The position numbers and the translations under genes are program-made. A stretch of 64,000 nucleotides of DNA from Vibrio sp. JC009 (GTDB taxonomy: Bacteria > Pseudomonadota > Gammaproteobacteria > Enterobacterales > Vibrionaceae): assembly GCF_029016485.1 (NCBI RefSeq), contig NZ_CP092107.1, positions 1,240,001 to 1,304,000 of the forward strand. Direction: 5' to 3'. Positions 42,077 to 51,498 of this stretch are shown here, piece after piece (the first letter of the stretch is position 1; every line of letters starts with the position of its first letter). Under the pieces are notes generated by a model. That model was not told the DNA's origin. It did not search any database and saw nothing but the letters and a program-made list of their open reading frames with translations.

Positions 42077-43423
42077 CTATATGTTATGACGCTCAATTCG
42101 GTTTCGGCCATTTCGTTTGGCCTGATACAGAGCGTCATCGGTAACTTTTAATAGGTTTTCTTTGCTGTATATTCCATGGGTAACCATGGCAACGCCGATA
42201 CTAATGGATAGAGAGATTGGTCTTTTCTCAAAAACTGCTTCAGTTTCCCAGACATTGGATCTCAGACGCTCAGCCACTGTCAGTGCTTCCTCAATCCGGG
42301 TTTGTGGAAGAATCACAGCAAACTCTTCACCACCGATACGAAATAGCGTATCCAGCTCCCGAAAAGTTTTCCGGATAATCTGAGCTAACTGAATCAATGC
42401 TGCATCACCGCCCATATGACCATGGGTATCATTGATGGATTTGAAGTGGTCTGCATCGATTATCATGATACTCATATCGGAACAGTAACGTTTTGCACGC
42501 TCAAACTCCGTTGTCAGAATCTGCATAAAATGTCGGCGGTTATACAGGCCGGTAAGCTCATCCCGGATAGCAAGCTGCGCAAGTTTCTGCTTGCTTAGCT
42601 CCAGCTCCTGAGTTCTTTGCTGAACCAGTACTTCAAGATTATCTCTGTGATGAATAAGCTGCTGCTCAATCAGGTTGCGCTCTTCAAATGTTCTATCTAA
42701 CTGAGACTTAATGAAGGTAATGGCATCAAAAACCGGCAACATCGGATGCTCAGGTGTTACGGTATATTTCTTTACCAGCTTGCCTGTCTGCCAGTCGATT
42801 GCATCAAGGTAATCAATCAGATCCTGTATATGAGCCGAGGTAGGCTGAGCCTCTTTTGAGCTTATTTCCGGATCTTTTCTCACAGCGGAAGAGGGTTCCT
42901 CTTCTCTGTTTGTTTGCGCAGAACCATTTAGCTCTATTGCTGTGGTAACCGCATCCTGAACGGAGTTACAGATATGAATATCCAGATCCAGAATTTTTAG
43001 CTTGCCTGCAATTTTGATGGTCATTGCCTGTTTCCAGGTCATGTTGCAGAAAACAATGGCTTTGAGCTGGTCATTCTTAACGACAGAATCGATAAAATAC
43101 TGGCGGGCGCCTGCAGAAGAGTTTTTGTACCGTGTCCAGTCCTGGATCATAATGTACTTTTTATCCGGAATCAGATGAGCATCAAGGATGGCATCCCCGA
43201 ATGCCACCGAGTAGGTTTCATCTTTGAGGTCAGAGTATCCTTCTCCCTGAACCAGTAAAATCGCATCCTCAATAAAGGCATAGGAGGTTTTAAAACCACC
43301 GGGAAACGCGACATGTTTCCAGTTGTCCTTTTGGATTACTGTGATACCGGTATTCTCGTCCAGAGAAAAGGTAGTATCACTTGTGGCTGCCATAGCAGGG
43401 CTGTCATCTTGTGTAGAGTTCAT
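42077..43423 (-). CDS. Diguanylate cyclase (GGDEF) with an unassigned N-terminal sensor region
   Basis: This 448-residue protein makes cyclic di-GMP. Residues 275-445 form the GGDEF domain with active-site GGEEF (364-368) and an intact product-inhibition site RELD (355-358) five residues before it. A coiled-coil helix (about 245-285; LIEQQLIHHRDNLEVLVQQRT) links it to an N-terminal region (25-165) without membrane segments that has an alternating strand-helix pattern I cannot assign; it may bind a protein or small ligand. No EAL domain is present. It is cytoplasmic and monocistronic. Confidence 0.92.
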   Translation of the reverse strand: MNSTQDDSPAMAATSDTTFSLDENTGITVIQKDNWKHVAFPGGFKTSYAFIEDAILLVQGEGYSDLKDETYSVAFGDAILDAHLIPDKKYIMIQDWTRYKNSSAGARQYFIDSVVKNDQLKAIVFCNMTWKQAMTIKIAGKLKILDLDIHICNSVQDAVTTAIELNGSAQTNREEEPSSAVRKDPEISSKEAQPTSAHIQDLIDYLDAIDWQTGKLVKKYTVTPEHPMLPVFDAITFIKSQLDRTFEERNLIEQQLIHHRDNLEVLVQQRTQELELSKQKLAQLAIRDELTGLYNRRHFMQILTTEFERAKRYCSDMSIMIIDADHFKSINDTHGHMGGDAALIQLAQIIRKTFRELDTLFRIGGEEFAVILPQTRIEEALTVAERLRSNVWETEAVFEKRPISLSISIGVAMVTHGIYSKENLLKVTDDALYQAKRNGRNRIERHNI

Positions 43424-43632
43424 TATTGTTATGTGAAATTCAAATCGTCGCGCGTATTATAACCGAATTTTCAATTAAATTACCCAATATTGATTAGATC
43501 ATAAAAATAGAAAACCCAGAGCATTGGGAATGAAAGGACTTGATGGCGGATTTGCATCGTTTTTCGAATCAGAGAGCGCTGAACAACAATCTCGCGAGCG
43601 TTCTCCTTAAATTGTATTAAGGAGTTTGGAGC

Positions 43633-43662
43633 GTGAGCCTCATAGAAATTGATGAGGCTCAC
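43633..43662 (-). terminator. Terminator of the Old Yellow Enzyme gene
   Basis: GTGAGCCTCAT (43633-43643) pairs perfectly with ATGAGGCTCAC (43652-43662) over an eight-base loop, six bases after the stop codon. The U-tract is poor, so it may be partly Rho-dependent. Confidence 0.7.
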
Positions 43663-43668
43663 TGAGGA

Positions 43669-44757
43669 TTAAGCGTAAGCCGGGTAGTCGATAAAGCCTT
43701 TTTCATCTCCGCCGTAAAGCGTCAAACGGGCATCCGCATCGAATTCTGCTAGCGGCCAGCCTTTTTTGAAGCGCTCTACCAAATCAGGGTTGGTGACAAA
43801 GGGTGTGCCAAAGGCTGCAAAATCACAATAGCCTTTTTCCAGCCACTCTTCTGCCAGTTCTGCTGTCAGCTTGCCGGCAATCATAACCGGTTTTGGGTAC
43901 ACTTCTCTCACCTGTTTGCGGAATGACTCCGGCACTTCAACATAGCGTGAAATGCGCTCGGAGAAGTGCACGTACGCCAGATTCATTGGTGCCATTTTTT
44001 CAAGTGCTTTCAGGGTCACATCAACAATTTCAGGATCTTCTTCCGCGAAGCCTTCTATTACATGTGGGGAAACTCGTACCGCTACTTTGTCGCTGCCGAT
44101 TTCATCAGAGACTGCCTGCAGCGTTTCAAGCATAAAGCGCATGCGGTTTTCCTGACTGCCGCCGTATTGATCCTGACGCTGGTTACTTTCTAAACGCATA
44201 AAGGTGTCGAACAGGTAACCGTGCGCAGCGTGGATCTCTACGCCATCAAAGCCTGCTTCAACCGCGTTTCTGGCGGCCTGAACAAAGTCTGCAATCGTGT
44301 TTTCGATATCCTGAAGTGTCATCGCGCGCGGTGTTTCCGTTTCAATCATGCCAAAGCCACCTTCTTCAAGCGGGCCGAAAACCTGATCCGGCACTTTAAT
44401 AGCAGAAGGCGCGAATGGTTGCTCACCAGATATCGATGAGTGACTGCGGCGGCCTACGTGCCATAGCTGGATAAAGATCTTACTGCCTTTATCGTGCACG
44501 GCTTTGGTTACCTTTTTCCAGCCTTCGATATGCTCTTTGGTGTAAATACCCGGAGTCATAGAGTAACCACGGCCTACCGCTGAAATAGGAGCACCTTCAG
44601 TGACGATTAAGCCTGCGGTTGCTCTCTGTTCGTAATAGGTTGCCATAATATCATTTGGCACATCACCAGGCTGGCTGGTGCGTGAACGTGTCATGGGTGC
44701 CATGGCGATACGGTTCTCAACCGCAAAATCACCTGATTTAAAGGAATCAAACAACAT
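43669..44757 (-). CDS. Old Yellow Enzyme family alkene reductase (NemA-like)
   Basis: This 362-residue FMN enzyme reduces activated C=C bonds and nitro compounds with NAD(P)H. It has the family opening MLFDSFKSGDFAVENRIAMAPMTRSR, the active-site region GVEIHAAHGYLFDTFM, the Q-L-W-H-V-G-R strand and the C-terminal DEKGFIDYPAYA. Length is typical. It is divergent from the MDR oxidoreductase gene. A fossil C-terminus of a second family member lies directly upstream (44772-44828). Confidence 0.92.
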   Translation of the reverse strand: MLFDSFKSGDFAVENRIAMAPMTRSRTSQPGDVPNDIMATYYEQRATAGLIVTEGAPISAVGRGYSMTPGIYTKEHIEGWKKVTKAVHDKGSKIFIQLWHVGRRSHSSISGEQPFAPSAIKVPDQVFGPLEEGGFGMIETETPRAMTLQDIENTIADFVQAARNAVEAGFDGVEIHAAHGYLFDTFMRLESNQRQDQYGGSQENRMRFMLETLQAVSDEIGSDKVAVRVSPHVIEGFAEEDPEIVDVTLKALEKMAPMNLAYVHFSERISRYVEVPESFRKQVREVYPKPVMIAGKLTAELAEEWLEKGYCDFAAFGTPFVTNPDLVERFKKGWPLAEFDADARLTLYGGDEKGFIDYPAYA

Positions 44758-44771
44758 CTTTGTTTCTCCGG

Positions 44772-44828
44772 TTATTTTGAATAGGTAGGGTAATCAGTCA
44801 GGCCTTTTTCTGCGCCGCGGTCATATCT
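44772..44828 (-). pseudogene. 3' stub of a second Old Yellow Enzyme gene
   Basis: On the minus strand a short frame ending at 44772 reads YDRGAEKGLTDYPTYSK and stop. It aligns with the intact neighbour's C-terminus (GGDEKGFIDYPAYA). It is closed by a stop codon just upstream and has no start. It is best explained as the remnant of a tandem copy lost by recombination. Confidence 0.72.
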
Positions 44829-45042
44829 ACCTTATTAATGAGTTGCCGAAATAATATCAAGCCAGCCAGTTTGTATTGATAGCAATAAAAACAAATTATT
44901 TTTGTAAAAACTGCAAAAATAGAGGGCTTTTGCCATTCATTAATAAATAAAAATTATTATGTACATAAAAAATGATAATTTTTTATTGATGTGAAAATTC
45001 ACTATTCTTATACGTTATTGTGCATGCATTCCAGAGGAAGAT

Positions 45043-46032
45043 ATGAAAGCCGTTACTTACCAGAAATCTCAAGACACCTTTACTTTGACTGAGTTGCCGG
45101 AGCCTCAGATTCAGAGTCCGTTTGATGTTTTGGTCAAAGTTCACTCTGTAGGCCTGAATCCTGTGGATGCGAAAGTACATCTTTGGCAAGGCATGGTCGC
45201 AGATATGGATGACAATTTTGTTGGCGGCCTTGATGTATCCGGAGAGATTGTTGCGACAGGTGATGCTGTTACTGACTGGAATGTGGGCGATATGGTGCTG
45301 TATCACGGAGATATGCGCAGAGAGCATGGTGGCTTCGCTGAGTATGCGATACAGGATTCCAGAAGTCTGATTGCGCATCCTTCTATTAGTACAGATATTG
45401 CGGCAGCGACTCCATGTGCTGCGTGGACTGCGTATCGCGCTTTAGTCGATAAGCTAAATATCAGCACACGTAAGTCGATTTTTATCTCTGGTGGTTCCGG
45501 TGGTGTTGGCAGCTTTGCCATTCAGATGGCCAGACATTTTGGCGTTCAGACTATTATTGCCAGCTGTTCTGCAGCGAATCACGATTTTGTACGCAGTCTG
45601 GGCGCAACGCATGTTATTGATTACCGCAGTGAAGATGTTACTGAGCGGGTAATGGAGATCACCGGGCAACAGGGTGTGGACGTTGCGCTTGAATGCGTGG
45701 GTGGCGATAACGATGTGATTGCAGCATCGGTACTCGGATACGAAGGTGAGATGGTTGAACTGGTGAAAACCGTTGAGCCTGCTTTGTATGATAATGCCTT
45801 TCTTAAAGGCCTGAGTTTTCATCAGCTAAGTCTGGGGTCCGGTCATGTTAACGGTGAAGCCGGAAGGAAAACTCTGGTTGAGTCCGGTAGTGAAGTCTCT
45901 AAGCTGCTGGTTTGCTGCGAAGTCGTTGTACCTGAACTTAAGGTTATTTCTCTTGAAGAGATCGGTGATGCACTGATTGATATGAGAAATCAGCGTACTG
46001 TAGGCAAAGTGGTTGCCAGAATTATTGACTAA
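45043..46032 (+). CDS. Zinc-free MDR alcohol dehydrogenase / quinone oxidoreductase
   Basis: This 329-residue medium-chain reductase has the N-terminal GroES-like domain (VHSVGLNPVDAKVHLW, GLDVSGEIVATG) and the NADPH-binding SGGSGGVGSFAIQMAR (about 150-165), followed by GATHVIDYRSEDV. The catalytic zinc ligands of true alcohol dehydrogenases are not apparent, fitting the quinone-oxidoreductase branch. It begins eight bases after GAGGAAG. The EamA transporter follows after 14 bases, so the two are one operon, divergent from the Old Yellow Enzyme; all three may respond to electrophiles. Confidence 0.9.
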   Translation: MKAVTYQKSQDTFTLTELPEPQIQSPFDVLVKVHSVGLNPVDAKVHLWQGMVADMDDNFVGGLDVSGEIVATGDAVTDWNVGDMVLYHGDMRREHGGFAEYAIQDSRSLIAHPSISTDIAAATPCAAWTAYRALVDKLNISTRKSIFISGGSGGVGSFAIQMARHFGVQTIIASCSAANHDFVRSLGATHVIDYRSEDVTERVMEITGQQGVDVALECVGGDNDVIAASVLGYEGEMVELVKTVEPALYDNAFLKGLSFHQLSLGSGHVNGEAGRKTLVESGSEVSKLLVCCEVVVPELKVISLEEIGDALIDMRNQRTVGKVVARIID

Positions 46033-46046
46033 GGTTGGATTGAACG

Positions 46047-46913
46047 ATGTTTTTGGGTGTACTGGCCAGTTTTCTTGGAGCAACGTTTCAGGCGGTTAAC
46101 TACACCCTGACGCAGAGCTGCCAGCAGAGATACAATATTGATGGTGTAAAGCTGCTGGTGGCAGTGCATGTCGGGCTGGGCTTTGTTGCCCTGATACCGA
46201 CGCTGCTGTTTGGCTACTGGAAGTTGCTCGCAGTTGATCAGTGGTGGGACTTTATTAAGATCAACCTGCCTTATCTGCTCGCTCAGTACTCTCTGATTAA
46301 AGCAATCCGGCTCAGTGATGCTTCCATTGTTTCCCCTTTGCTGGCACTGAAGATCCCTGTCCTTGCTCTTATCTCTATTCTCTTTTTTCAGGCTGATTTT
46401 GGCGCGATGCAGTGGCTGGCCATCTCCCTGATCCTGGCGCTTGGCTGGTATTTTTCTTCTATGTCCGGGCAGATAACGCTTGCTCCTCTGATGTTAGTCT
46501 TGTTTTCCAGTGTGGGTTACAGCCTGTCTGATATGGCGATTACTCAGTTTTCCCATCGGTTACTTGAAGGGACTTCGGTAGAACAGTCACTGGCGACCAT
46601 CAGTATTAACTACCTAGCGCTTGGCGTCTGCTCACTGCCATTGCTGAAGTTGCAGAAAGTAAACCTGAAAACCGTGTATCAGACCAAGTGGGTTGCACTG
46701 GCCTGGTTTGTTGCCGTTGTTTTCCTGATCCTCGGGTTTAATATCGCAGGGGTGGTTTCCGGCAATGTGGTGCAGTCACTGCGTGGTGTTATCGGGGTAA
46801 TACTGGCTTTCGTGTTCTTCCGCACTCAGATCGATCAGCCTATGTCGGTATGGAAGAAAAAGCTGATGGCTGCAACGGGAATGTTTATAGCTGTTGGGCT
46901 GTTCTATAGCTGA
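46047..46913 (+). CDS. EamA/DMT-family transporter
   Basis: This 288-residue inner-membrane protein has about ten helices in two repeated halves, with the drug/metabolite transporter look (LIKAIRLSDASIVSPLLALKIPVLALISI in the first half, VVSGNVVQSLRGVIGVILAFVFFRTQ in the second). It is the second gene of the MDR operon. It may export a product of that enzyme or a toxic carbonyl; the substrate is not known. Confidence 0.88.
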   Translation: MFLGVLASFLGATFQAVNYTLTQSCQQRYNIDGVKLLVAVHVGLGFVALIPTLLFGYWKLLAVDQWWDFIKINLPYLLAQYSLIKAIRLSDASIVSPLLALKIPVLALISILFFQADFGAMQWLAISLILALGWYFSSMSGQITLAPLMLVLFSSVGYSLSDMAITQFSHRLLEGTSVEQSLATISINYLALGVCSLPLLKLQKVNLKTVYQTKWVALAWFVAVVFLILGFNIAGVVSGNVVQSLRGVIGVILAFVFFRTQIDQPMSVWKKKLMAATGMFIAVGLFYS

Positions 46914-46919
46914 AGCTGA

Positions 46920-46983
46920 GAAAGCGGCTGGAAAAAGCATGACGCATATCTCTATTTTATAAATGGAGCAGCCAGCCTCTTTC
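46920..46983 (+). terminator. Possible terminator of the MDR-EamA operon
   Basis: GAAAG-C-GGCTGG (46920-46931) pairs with CCAGCC-T-CTTTC (46972-46983), with one internal mismatch and a 40-base loop, seven bases after the stop codon. The long loop lowers confidence. Confidence 0.5.
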
Positions 46984-47162
46984 TATTTACCTGCCTTTTA
47001 CTGGTTAAAAATGCCATTTTTCCACCACAAAAAGAAACACTTAAGAATATTATTAATCTTTGAGAAACAATCAAGTGCAATCAGGCTAACTAATCGTCAG
47101 CCAGGTGTCCTGCTAATCTGTTAAAACAAAAATAATTAAACCAGAATAAACAGGTTAATGTG

Positions 47163-49985
47163 ATGCAAGAGAAAGATATTTACCAAGAGTTCATCAGCAA
47201 AGCTGGTGAGTTTATCCCCGAGGAGAGGATTGTCTCTGATTACCTACGCGCTCTGGCTTATGGTACGGATGCCAGTTTTTACCGTCTGGTACCTAAAGTC
47301 ATTGTACAGGTCGCAAATGAAGATGAAGTGATTCGTCTGATGGCACTTGCGACAGAAATGAGCCTGCCAATAACATTTCGTGCTTCAGGCACTAGCCTTT
47401 CCGGGCAGACGATTACTGATTCCATTCTTCTGTCTCTTACTCCGGACTGGAAGGATTATGAAATCCTTGAGGACGGAACCAAAATCCGCATGCAGTGTGG
47501 TGTATTAGGTGGAGACGCTAACCGTTACTTAGATCCGTTTGACTACCAACTGGCACCTATGCCAGCTTCGATCGATGCTGCAAGTATCGGTGGTATCGCG
47601 AGTAACAATGCCGCAGGCATGAACTCGATGGATACCTATGGTGCAATGGAATCTGCACGTATCGTATTCCTTGATGGTACCGTGCTTGATACCGGCTCTG
47701 AAACCAGCCGTGCAGAGTTTAGAAAAACGCACGCGAAGATGATTGATGAAGTTGGTGCACTATCTCAGAAAATGAAAAGCAACACTGAGTTAAGCAAGAG
47801 AGTTGCACGTAAGTACGAGATTAAAAATACCACTGGTTACGGTCTTCGCTCGCTGCTTGAGTGGGATGATCCGATCGATATTATCGCGCACCTGCTAATT
47901 GGTTCGGAAGGTACACTGGGCTTTATCTCGGAAATTACGCACAACACCATCCGAAAGTATCCGCTAAAGGCTTCCGCTTTCCTTGTATTCCCTGATATCC
48001 GTACCGCAAGTGCTGCTGTTACCCGCTTCAAACTGAACAAGACTCCGGTATCTGCGGCGGAAATGATCGACTATTACGCAATGAAAGCCGTTGAGCATAT
48101 GGATGGGGTTCCTGATTATATTGCGGGTGTACCTGAAGGCGCGACGGCAATTCTGGTTCAGGCTGAGGCAGATGAGCAGGCCGAGCTGGAGAGTCATATT
48201 CAAACTATTCTGTCTGAAATCGATGATCTGGAACTTGTTGTTCCGGCAAGCTTTACGGATAAACCTGAAGAATATCAGGCGTACTGGAATATCCGTAAAG
48301 GTATCTTCCCGGCAGTAGGTGCAACCAGGCCAAAAGGTACCACAGCGCTTATCGAAGACGTGGCATTCCATATTGAAACTCTTGCCGATGCTCTGTCGGA
48401 TCTGCAGCAGCTTATGCAGGAATATGGTTACGACGATGGCGTAATATACGGTCACGCACTGGATGGAAACCTGCACTTTATCTTCTCTCAGGGCTTTGGC
48501 TCTCCGGAAGAGATCGACCGTTACGAACGTTTTATTGATGATGTCTGCGACATTGTGGTGAATAAATACGACGGTTCTCTTAAAGCGGAACACGGTACAG
48601 GCCGTAATATGGCACCGTTTGTACGCAAAGAGTGGGGTGATGAAGCTTATGAGTACATGCTGAAGATCAAGCAGATATTCGATCCTCAGGGCATTATGAA
48701 CCCGGATGTAATGATTACCGACAACCCTAAGCTGCATATCAGTAACCTTAAGCCGATGAAGGCGGTGAGCGACATCGTTGACCAGTGTATCGAATGTGGT
48801 TTCTGTGAGCGTATGTGTCCTTCCCGTAACCTGACACTCAGCCCGAGACAGCGCATTATCGGTAAACGTGAGCTGGCGCTTTTAGATGGTGAAAATCAGC
48901 AGGCCTTTGCGGACGAATATGATTATATGGCCATCGACACCTGTGCTGGTTGCGGATTATGTTCGACGGTTTGTCCGGTTGGGATCAATACCGGTGACCT
49001 GGTAAGGCAGCTGCGTCACGACCGTAATATTGATAAAGAAGGCACCTCTAAGTGGATAGCCGAGCACTTTGGCACGGTTGCTGGGGCGGCAAAAGCAGCG
49101 TTTGGTGTTGCTAATGTTACTCATGGCATTCTGGGCAGTAAAGCGATGGGCGCGGTAACTCGCACAGCGCGTAAGATATCGGGAAATGCAGTGGGTTACT
49201 GGACGCCTGAAATGCCGACACCGGCACCGAAAATTAACCTGATTAAGCAAATAACTGAGCCGACGGCAGCATCAGATAACCCGCTAAAAGTGATTTATCT
49301 GCCAAGTTGTTCAAGCCGTACTATGGGCCCGGCCCGGGGAGCAGAAGAGCAAACATCGCTTGTCGATAAAACCGAAAGCTTGTTGCGCAAAGCAGGCTAT
49401 GAAGTTATCTACCCTGAGGGTCTGAAGGACCAGTGTTGCGGTATGCCGTTTAAGAGTAAAGGCATGTTTAACCAGGCAGAAGCGAAAGCAGCTGAAACCA
49501 TGAAAATGCTTTTAGAAGCCAGTAATAACGGTGAAATCCCGGTATATTGCGATACCAGCCCGTGTACCATGCAGCTGAAAGATCATCAGGATCCGCGTAT
49601 AAAACTGTATGAACCGGTTGAGTTTGTCCATGAATTCCTGATGGATAAGCTGGAATTTGAGCCGACGGATGACAAGGTTGCGCTGCATATTACCTGCTCT
49701 GCACGTCGCATGGGTCTGGATAAGAAAATCCTTGAAGTGATGAAGGCTTGCAGTACTAATGTGGTTATTCCGGATCAAATCACCTGCTGTGGTTTCGCCG
49801 GTGACAAAGGATTTACCACCCCAGAGCTGAATGAGTCTGCGCTAAGTACGCTGGCTGAACAGGTTGAGGGATGCAGCAGCGGTTACTCCACAAGCCGTAC
49901 CTGTGAAATCGGTCTTAGCCACCACTCCGGCATTGATTATCAGTCGATTGTTTATCTGATAGATAAGTGTACCCGTAAGAAATAA
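47163..49985 (+). CDS. Dld-II type FAD/iron-sulfur D-lactate dehydrogenase
   Basis: This membrane-associated flavo-iron-sulfur protein of 940 residues oxidises D-lactate (or a similar 2-hydroxy acid) and passes electrons to quinones. In order: FAD-binding type 4 domain (about 30-230; TFRASGTSLSGQT), FAD-oxidase C domain (260-515), two 4Fe-4S motifs CIECGFCERMCP (C542) and CAGCGLCSTVCP (C594), and two CCG domains (CCG at 758 and 875) typical of Dld-II and glycolate oxidase GlcF. An in-frame GTG at 47160 precedes the ATG used. It is shorter than E. coli YdiJ. It is monocistronic with a terminator. Confidence 0.93.
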   Translation: MQEKDIYQEFISKAGEFIPEERIVSDYLRALAYGTDASFYRLVPKVIVQVANEDEVIRLMALATEMSLPITFRASGTSLSGQTITDSILLSLTPDWKDYEILEDGTKIRMQCGVLGGDANRYLDPFDYQLAPMPASIDAASIGGIASNNAAGMNSMDTYGAMESARIVFLDGTVLDTGSETSRAEFRKTHAKMIDEVGALSQKMKSNTELSKRVARKYEIKNTTGYGLRSLLEWDDPIDIIAHLLIGSEGTLGFISEITHNTIRKYPLKASAFLVFPDIRTASAAVTRFKLNKTPVSAAEMIDYYAMKAVEHMDGVPDYIAGVPEGATAILVQAEADEQAELESHIQTILSEIDDLELVVPASFTDKPEEYQAYWNIRKGIFPAVGATRPKGTTALIEDVAFHIETLADALSDLQQLMQEYGYDDGVIYGHALDGNLHFIFSQGFGSPEEIDRYERFIDDVCDIVVNKYDGSLKAEHGTGRNMAPFVRKEWGDEAYEYMLKIKQIFDPQGIMNPDVMITDNPKLHISNLKPMKAVSDIVDQCIECGFCERMCPSRNLTLSPRQRIIGKRELALLDGENQQAFADEYDYMAIDTCAGCGLCSTVCPVGINTGDLVRQLRHDRNIDKEGTSKWIAEHFGTVAGAAKAAFGVANVTHGILGSKAMGAVTRTARKISGNAVGYWTPEMPTPAPKINLIKQITEPTAASDNPLKVIYLPSCSSRTMGPARGAEEQTSLVDKTESLLRKAGYEVIYPEGLKDQCCGMPFKSKGMFNQAEAKAAETMKMLLEASNNGEIPVYCDTSPCTMQLKDHQDPRIKLYEPVEFVHEFLMDKLEFEPTDDKVALHITCSARRMGLDKKILEVMKACSTNVVIPDQITCCGFAGDKGFTTPELNESALSTLAEQVEGCSSGYSTSRTCEIGLSHHSGIDYQSIVYLIDKCTRKK

Positions 49986-50005
49986 TTAGCCTTTCTTAGA
50001 ACAAA

Positions 50006-50038
50006 AAAGCCCTCGATATTTATCGGGGGCTTTGTTTT
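50006..50038. terminator. Bidirectional terminator between Dld-II and the GH4 gene
   Basis: AAAGCCCTCGATA (from 50006) pairs with TATCGGGGGCTTT (to 50033) with a two-base loop and one mismatch, with T residues to the right and A residues to the left. It serves both convergent genes. Confidence 0.88.
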
Positions 50039-50093
50039 ACAGGTAATCCTAATTACGCTAATTTTAGCTTTATTCTAAATGACGATAGTCTCG

Positions 50094-51419
50094 TTACTTT
50101 AATTCAGGCCAGAACTCTTTGTTTGCTTCGATTAGCGCATCCAGAACCTGACGGGCTTTCTTCGCATCAACAATAGTACGGTTCAGAGTCAGAGCCTGAA
50201 GTGCTTTGGTGTAAGAGCCTTCAAACCATGCTTCAACTGTCAGACGCTCATAAGCGAACTGCTGCTCGATCATACCCTTGTAGAATGTTGGGATCTTACC
50301 AACGCCGTATGGACGAGGGCCGTTGAAGCCAAGTTCCGCTGTTACTTCTACCATCACATCGTCATCAAGGTTTGCAACCAGGCCGTTGTTCTCAAGGATA
50401 ACCACAAACTTACGCTTCTGGTTGAAGGCAATAGATTCAGCTACCTCAACAATCATGTCGCCGTGTGCATCGTTGTGTACTACTGTTGAGTTCTTCGTTG
50501 TACCATCGATAACTGCCTGACGACACTCGTCGAATACGCGCTTCTCACGGCCATCCATTACTTCATTTGCGCGGGTGTACTCTGGGTCAAGTTTAGACAG
50601 CTTGTACTCAGGGTACAGGTAGTACTGCAGGTAAGTGTTTGGCAGGTAATCCGGGAAGTCGCGAAGCATATCCGCTACTGCCGCATATGTGTCTAGCCAT
50701 GACTGGTCGCGCTGCTCAGCGTCAACCGGCATAAAGCCGTTTTCAGAGATGTACGCTTTTAACTTAGGCGCCAGATCTTCACCCTGCTGGTTGTACAGGT
50801 GGGTGAACCAGCCGAAGTGGTTGAGGCCGAAGTATACAGGATCAAACTCATCCGGGTTTACATCAAGAAGGCGGCCATATGAACGAAGCAGGTTAACCGG
50901 TTGGTCACAGATGTTCAGGATTTTCTCGTCCTGAGGGAAACGCTTTTTCAGCGCATCTGCAACGATAGCAGCCGGGTTAGTGTAGTTTAGGATCCATGCC
51001 TGTGGAGCGCGGGCACGAACATCTTCCACCATTTCGATCATATCGCCGATAGAACGCATACCGTAAGCGAAACCGCCAGGGCCACAAGTCTCCTGGCCGA
51101 TTACGCCGTGAGCCAGAGGGATCTTCTCATCTTTTTCACGCATCTCGTAGCCGCCGGTACGCATCTGGCAAAGTACGAAATCCATATCTTTGTAAGCTAC
51201 GTCTTTGTCCGTGGTGTATTCGAAATCCAGCTCAGGGTACTCTTCAGAGAACAGCAGCTTGGCGTATTCGCCGATCACTTCCTGGCGGCCTGCGTTTACA
51301 TCAAACATTACCAGACGCTTCAGAGGGAAGGTGTCTTTACGCTTACATAGTGCTTTAAGAAGACCAGGAGTCCAGGTAGAACCGCCGCCAACCAGTACGA
51401 TATTAAATGCTTTAGTCAT
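50094..51419 (-). CDS. GH4 6-phospho-alpha-glucosidase (GlvA/AglB type)
   Basis: This 441-residue NAD- and metal-dependent hydrolase splits phosphorylated alpha-glucosides such as maltose-6'-phosphate. It shows the NAD site IVLVGGGSTWTPG at residues 7-19 and the metal-binding motif CDQP (C171-P174), the form diagnostic of alpha-linked 6-phosphoglucosides, with H201 in GLNHFGWF. It lies 79 bases after the PTS gene on the same strand, so the imported, phosphorylated sugar is its substrate. Confidence 0.93.
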   Translation of the reverse strand: MTKAFNIVLVGGGSTWTPGLLKALCKRKDTFPLKRLVMFDVNAGRQEVIGEYAKLLFSEEYPELDFEYTTDKDVAYKDMDFVLCQMRTGGYEMREKDEKIPLAHGVIGQETCGPGGFAYGMRSIGDMIEMVEDVRARAPQAWILNYTNPAAIVADALKKRFPQDEKILNICDQPVNLLRSYGRLLDVNPDEFDPVYFGLNHFGWFTHLYNQQGEDLAPKLKAYISENGFMPVDAEQRDQSWLDTYAAVADMLRDFPDYLPNTYLQYYLYPEYKLSKLDPEYTRANEVMDGREKRVFDECRQAVIDGTTKNSTVVHNDAHGDMIVEVAESIAFNQKRKFVVILENNGLVANLDDDVMVEVTAELGFNGPRPYGVGKIPTFYKGMIEQQFAYERLTVEAWFEGSYTKALQALTLNRTIVDAKKARQVLDALIEANKEFWPELK

Positions 51420-51498
51420 GATTACATCTCACTTTGAAATTTTAATGGACCCCGAACTAAACCGGGGTCGGATGTTTAAATATAAGAGGGGGAATTTG

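Noticed and set aside
43480..43662. 60-residue minus-strand frame downstream of the Old Yellow Enzyme gene
   Set aside because: It overlaps the terminator hairpin and shows no coding features.
47964..48737. 257-residue open frame on the minus strand
   Set aside because: It is fully antisense to the Dld-II gene, whose motifs and codon pattern are clear; no domain is recognisable in the shadow frame.
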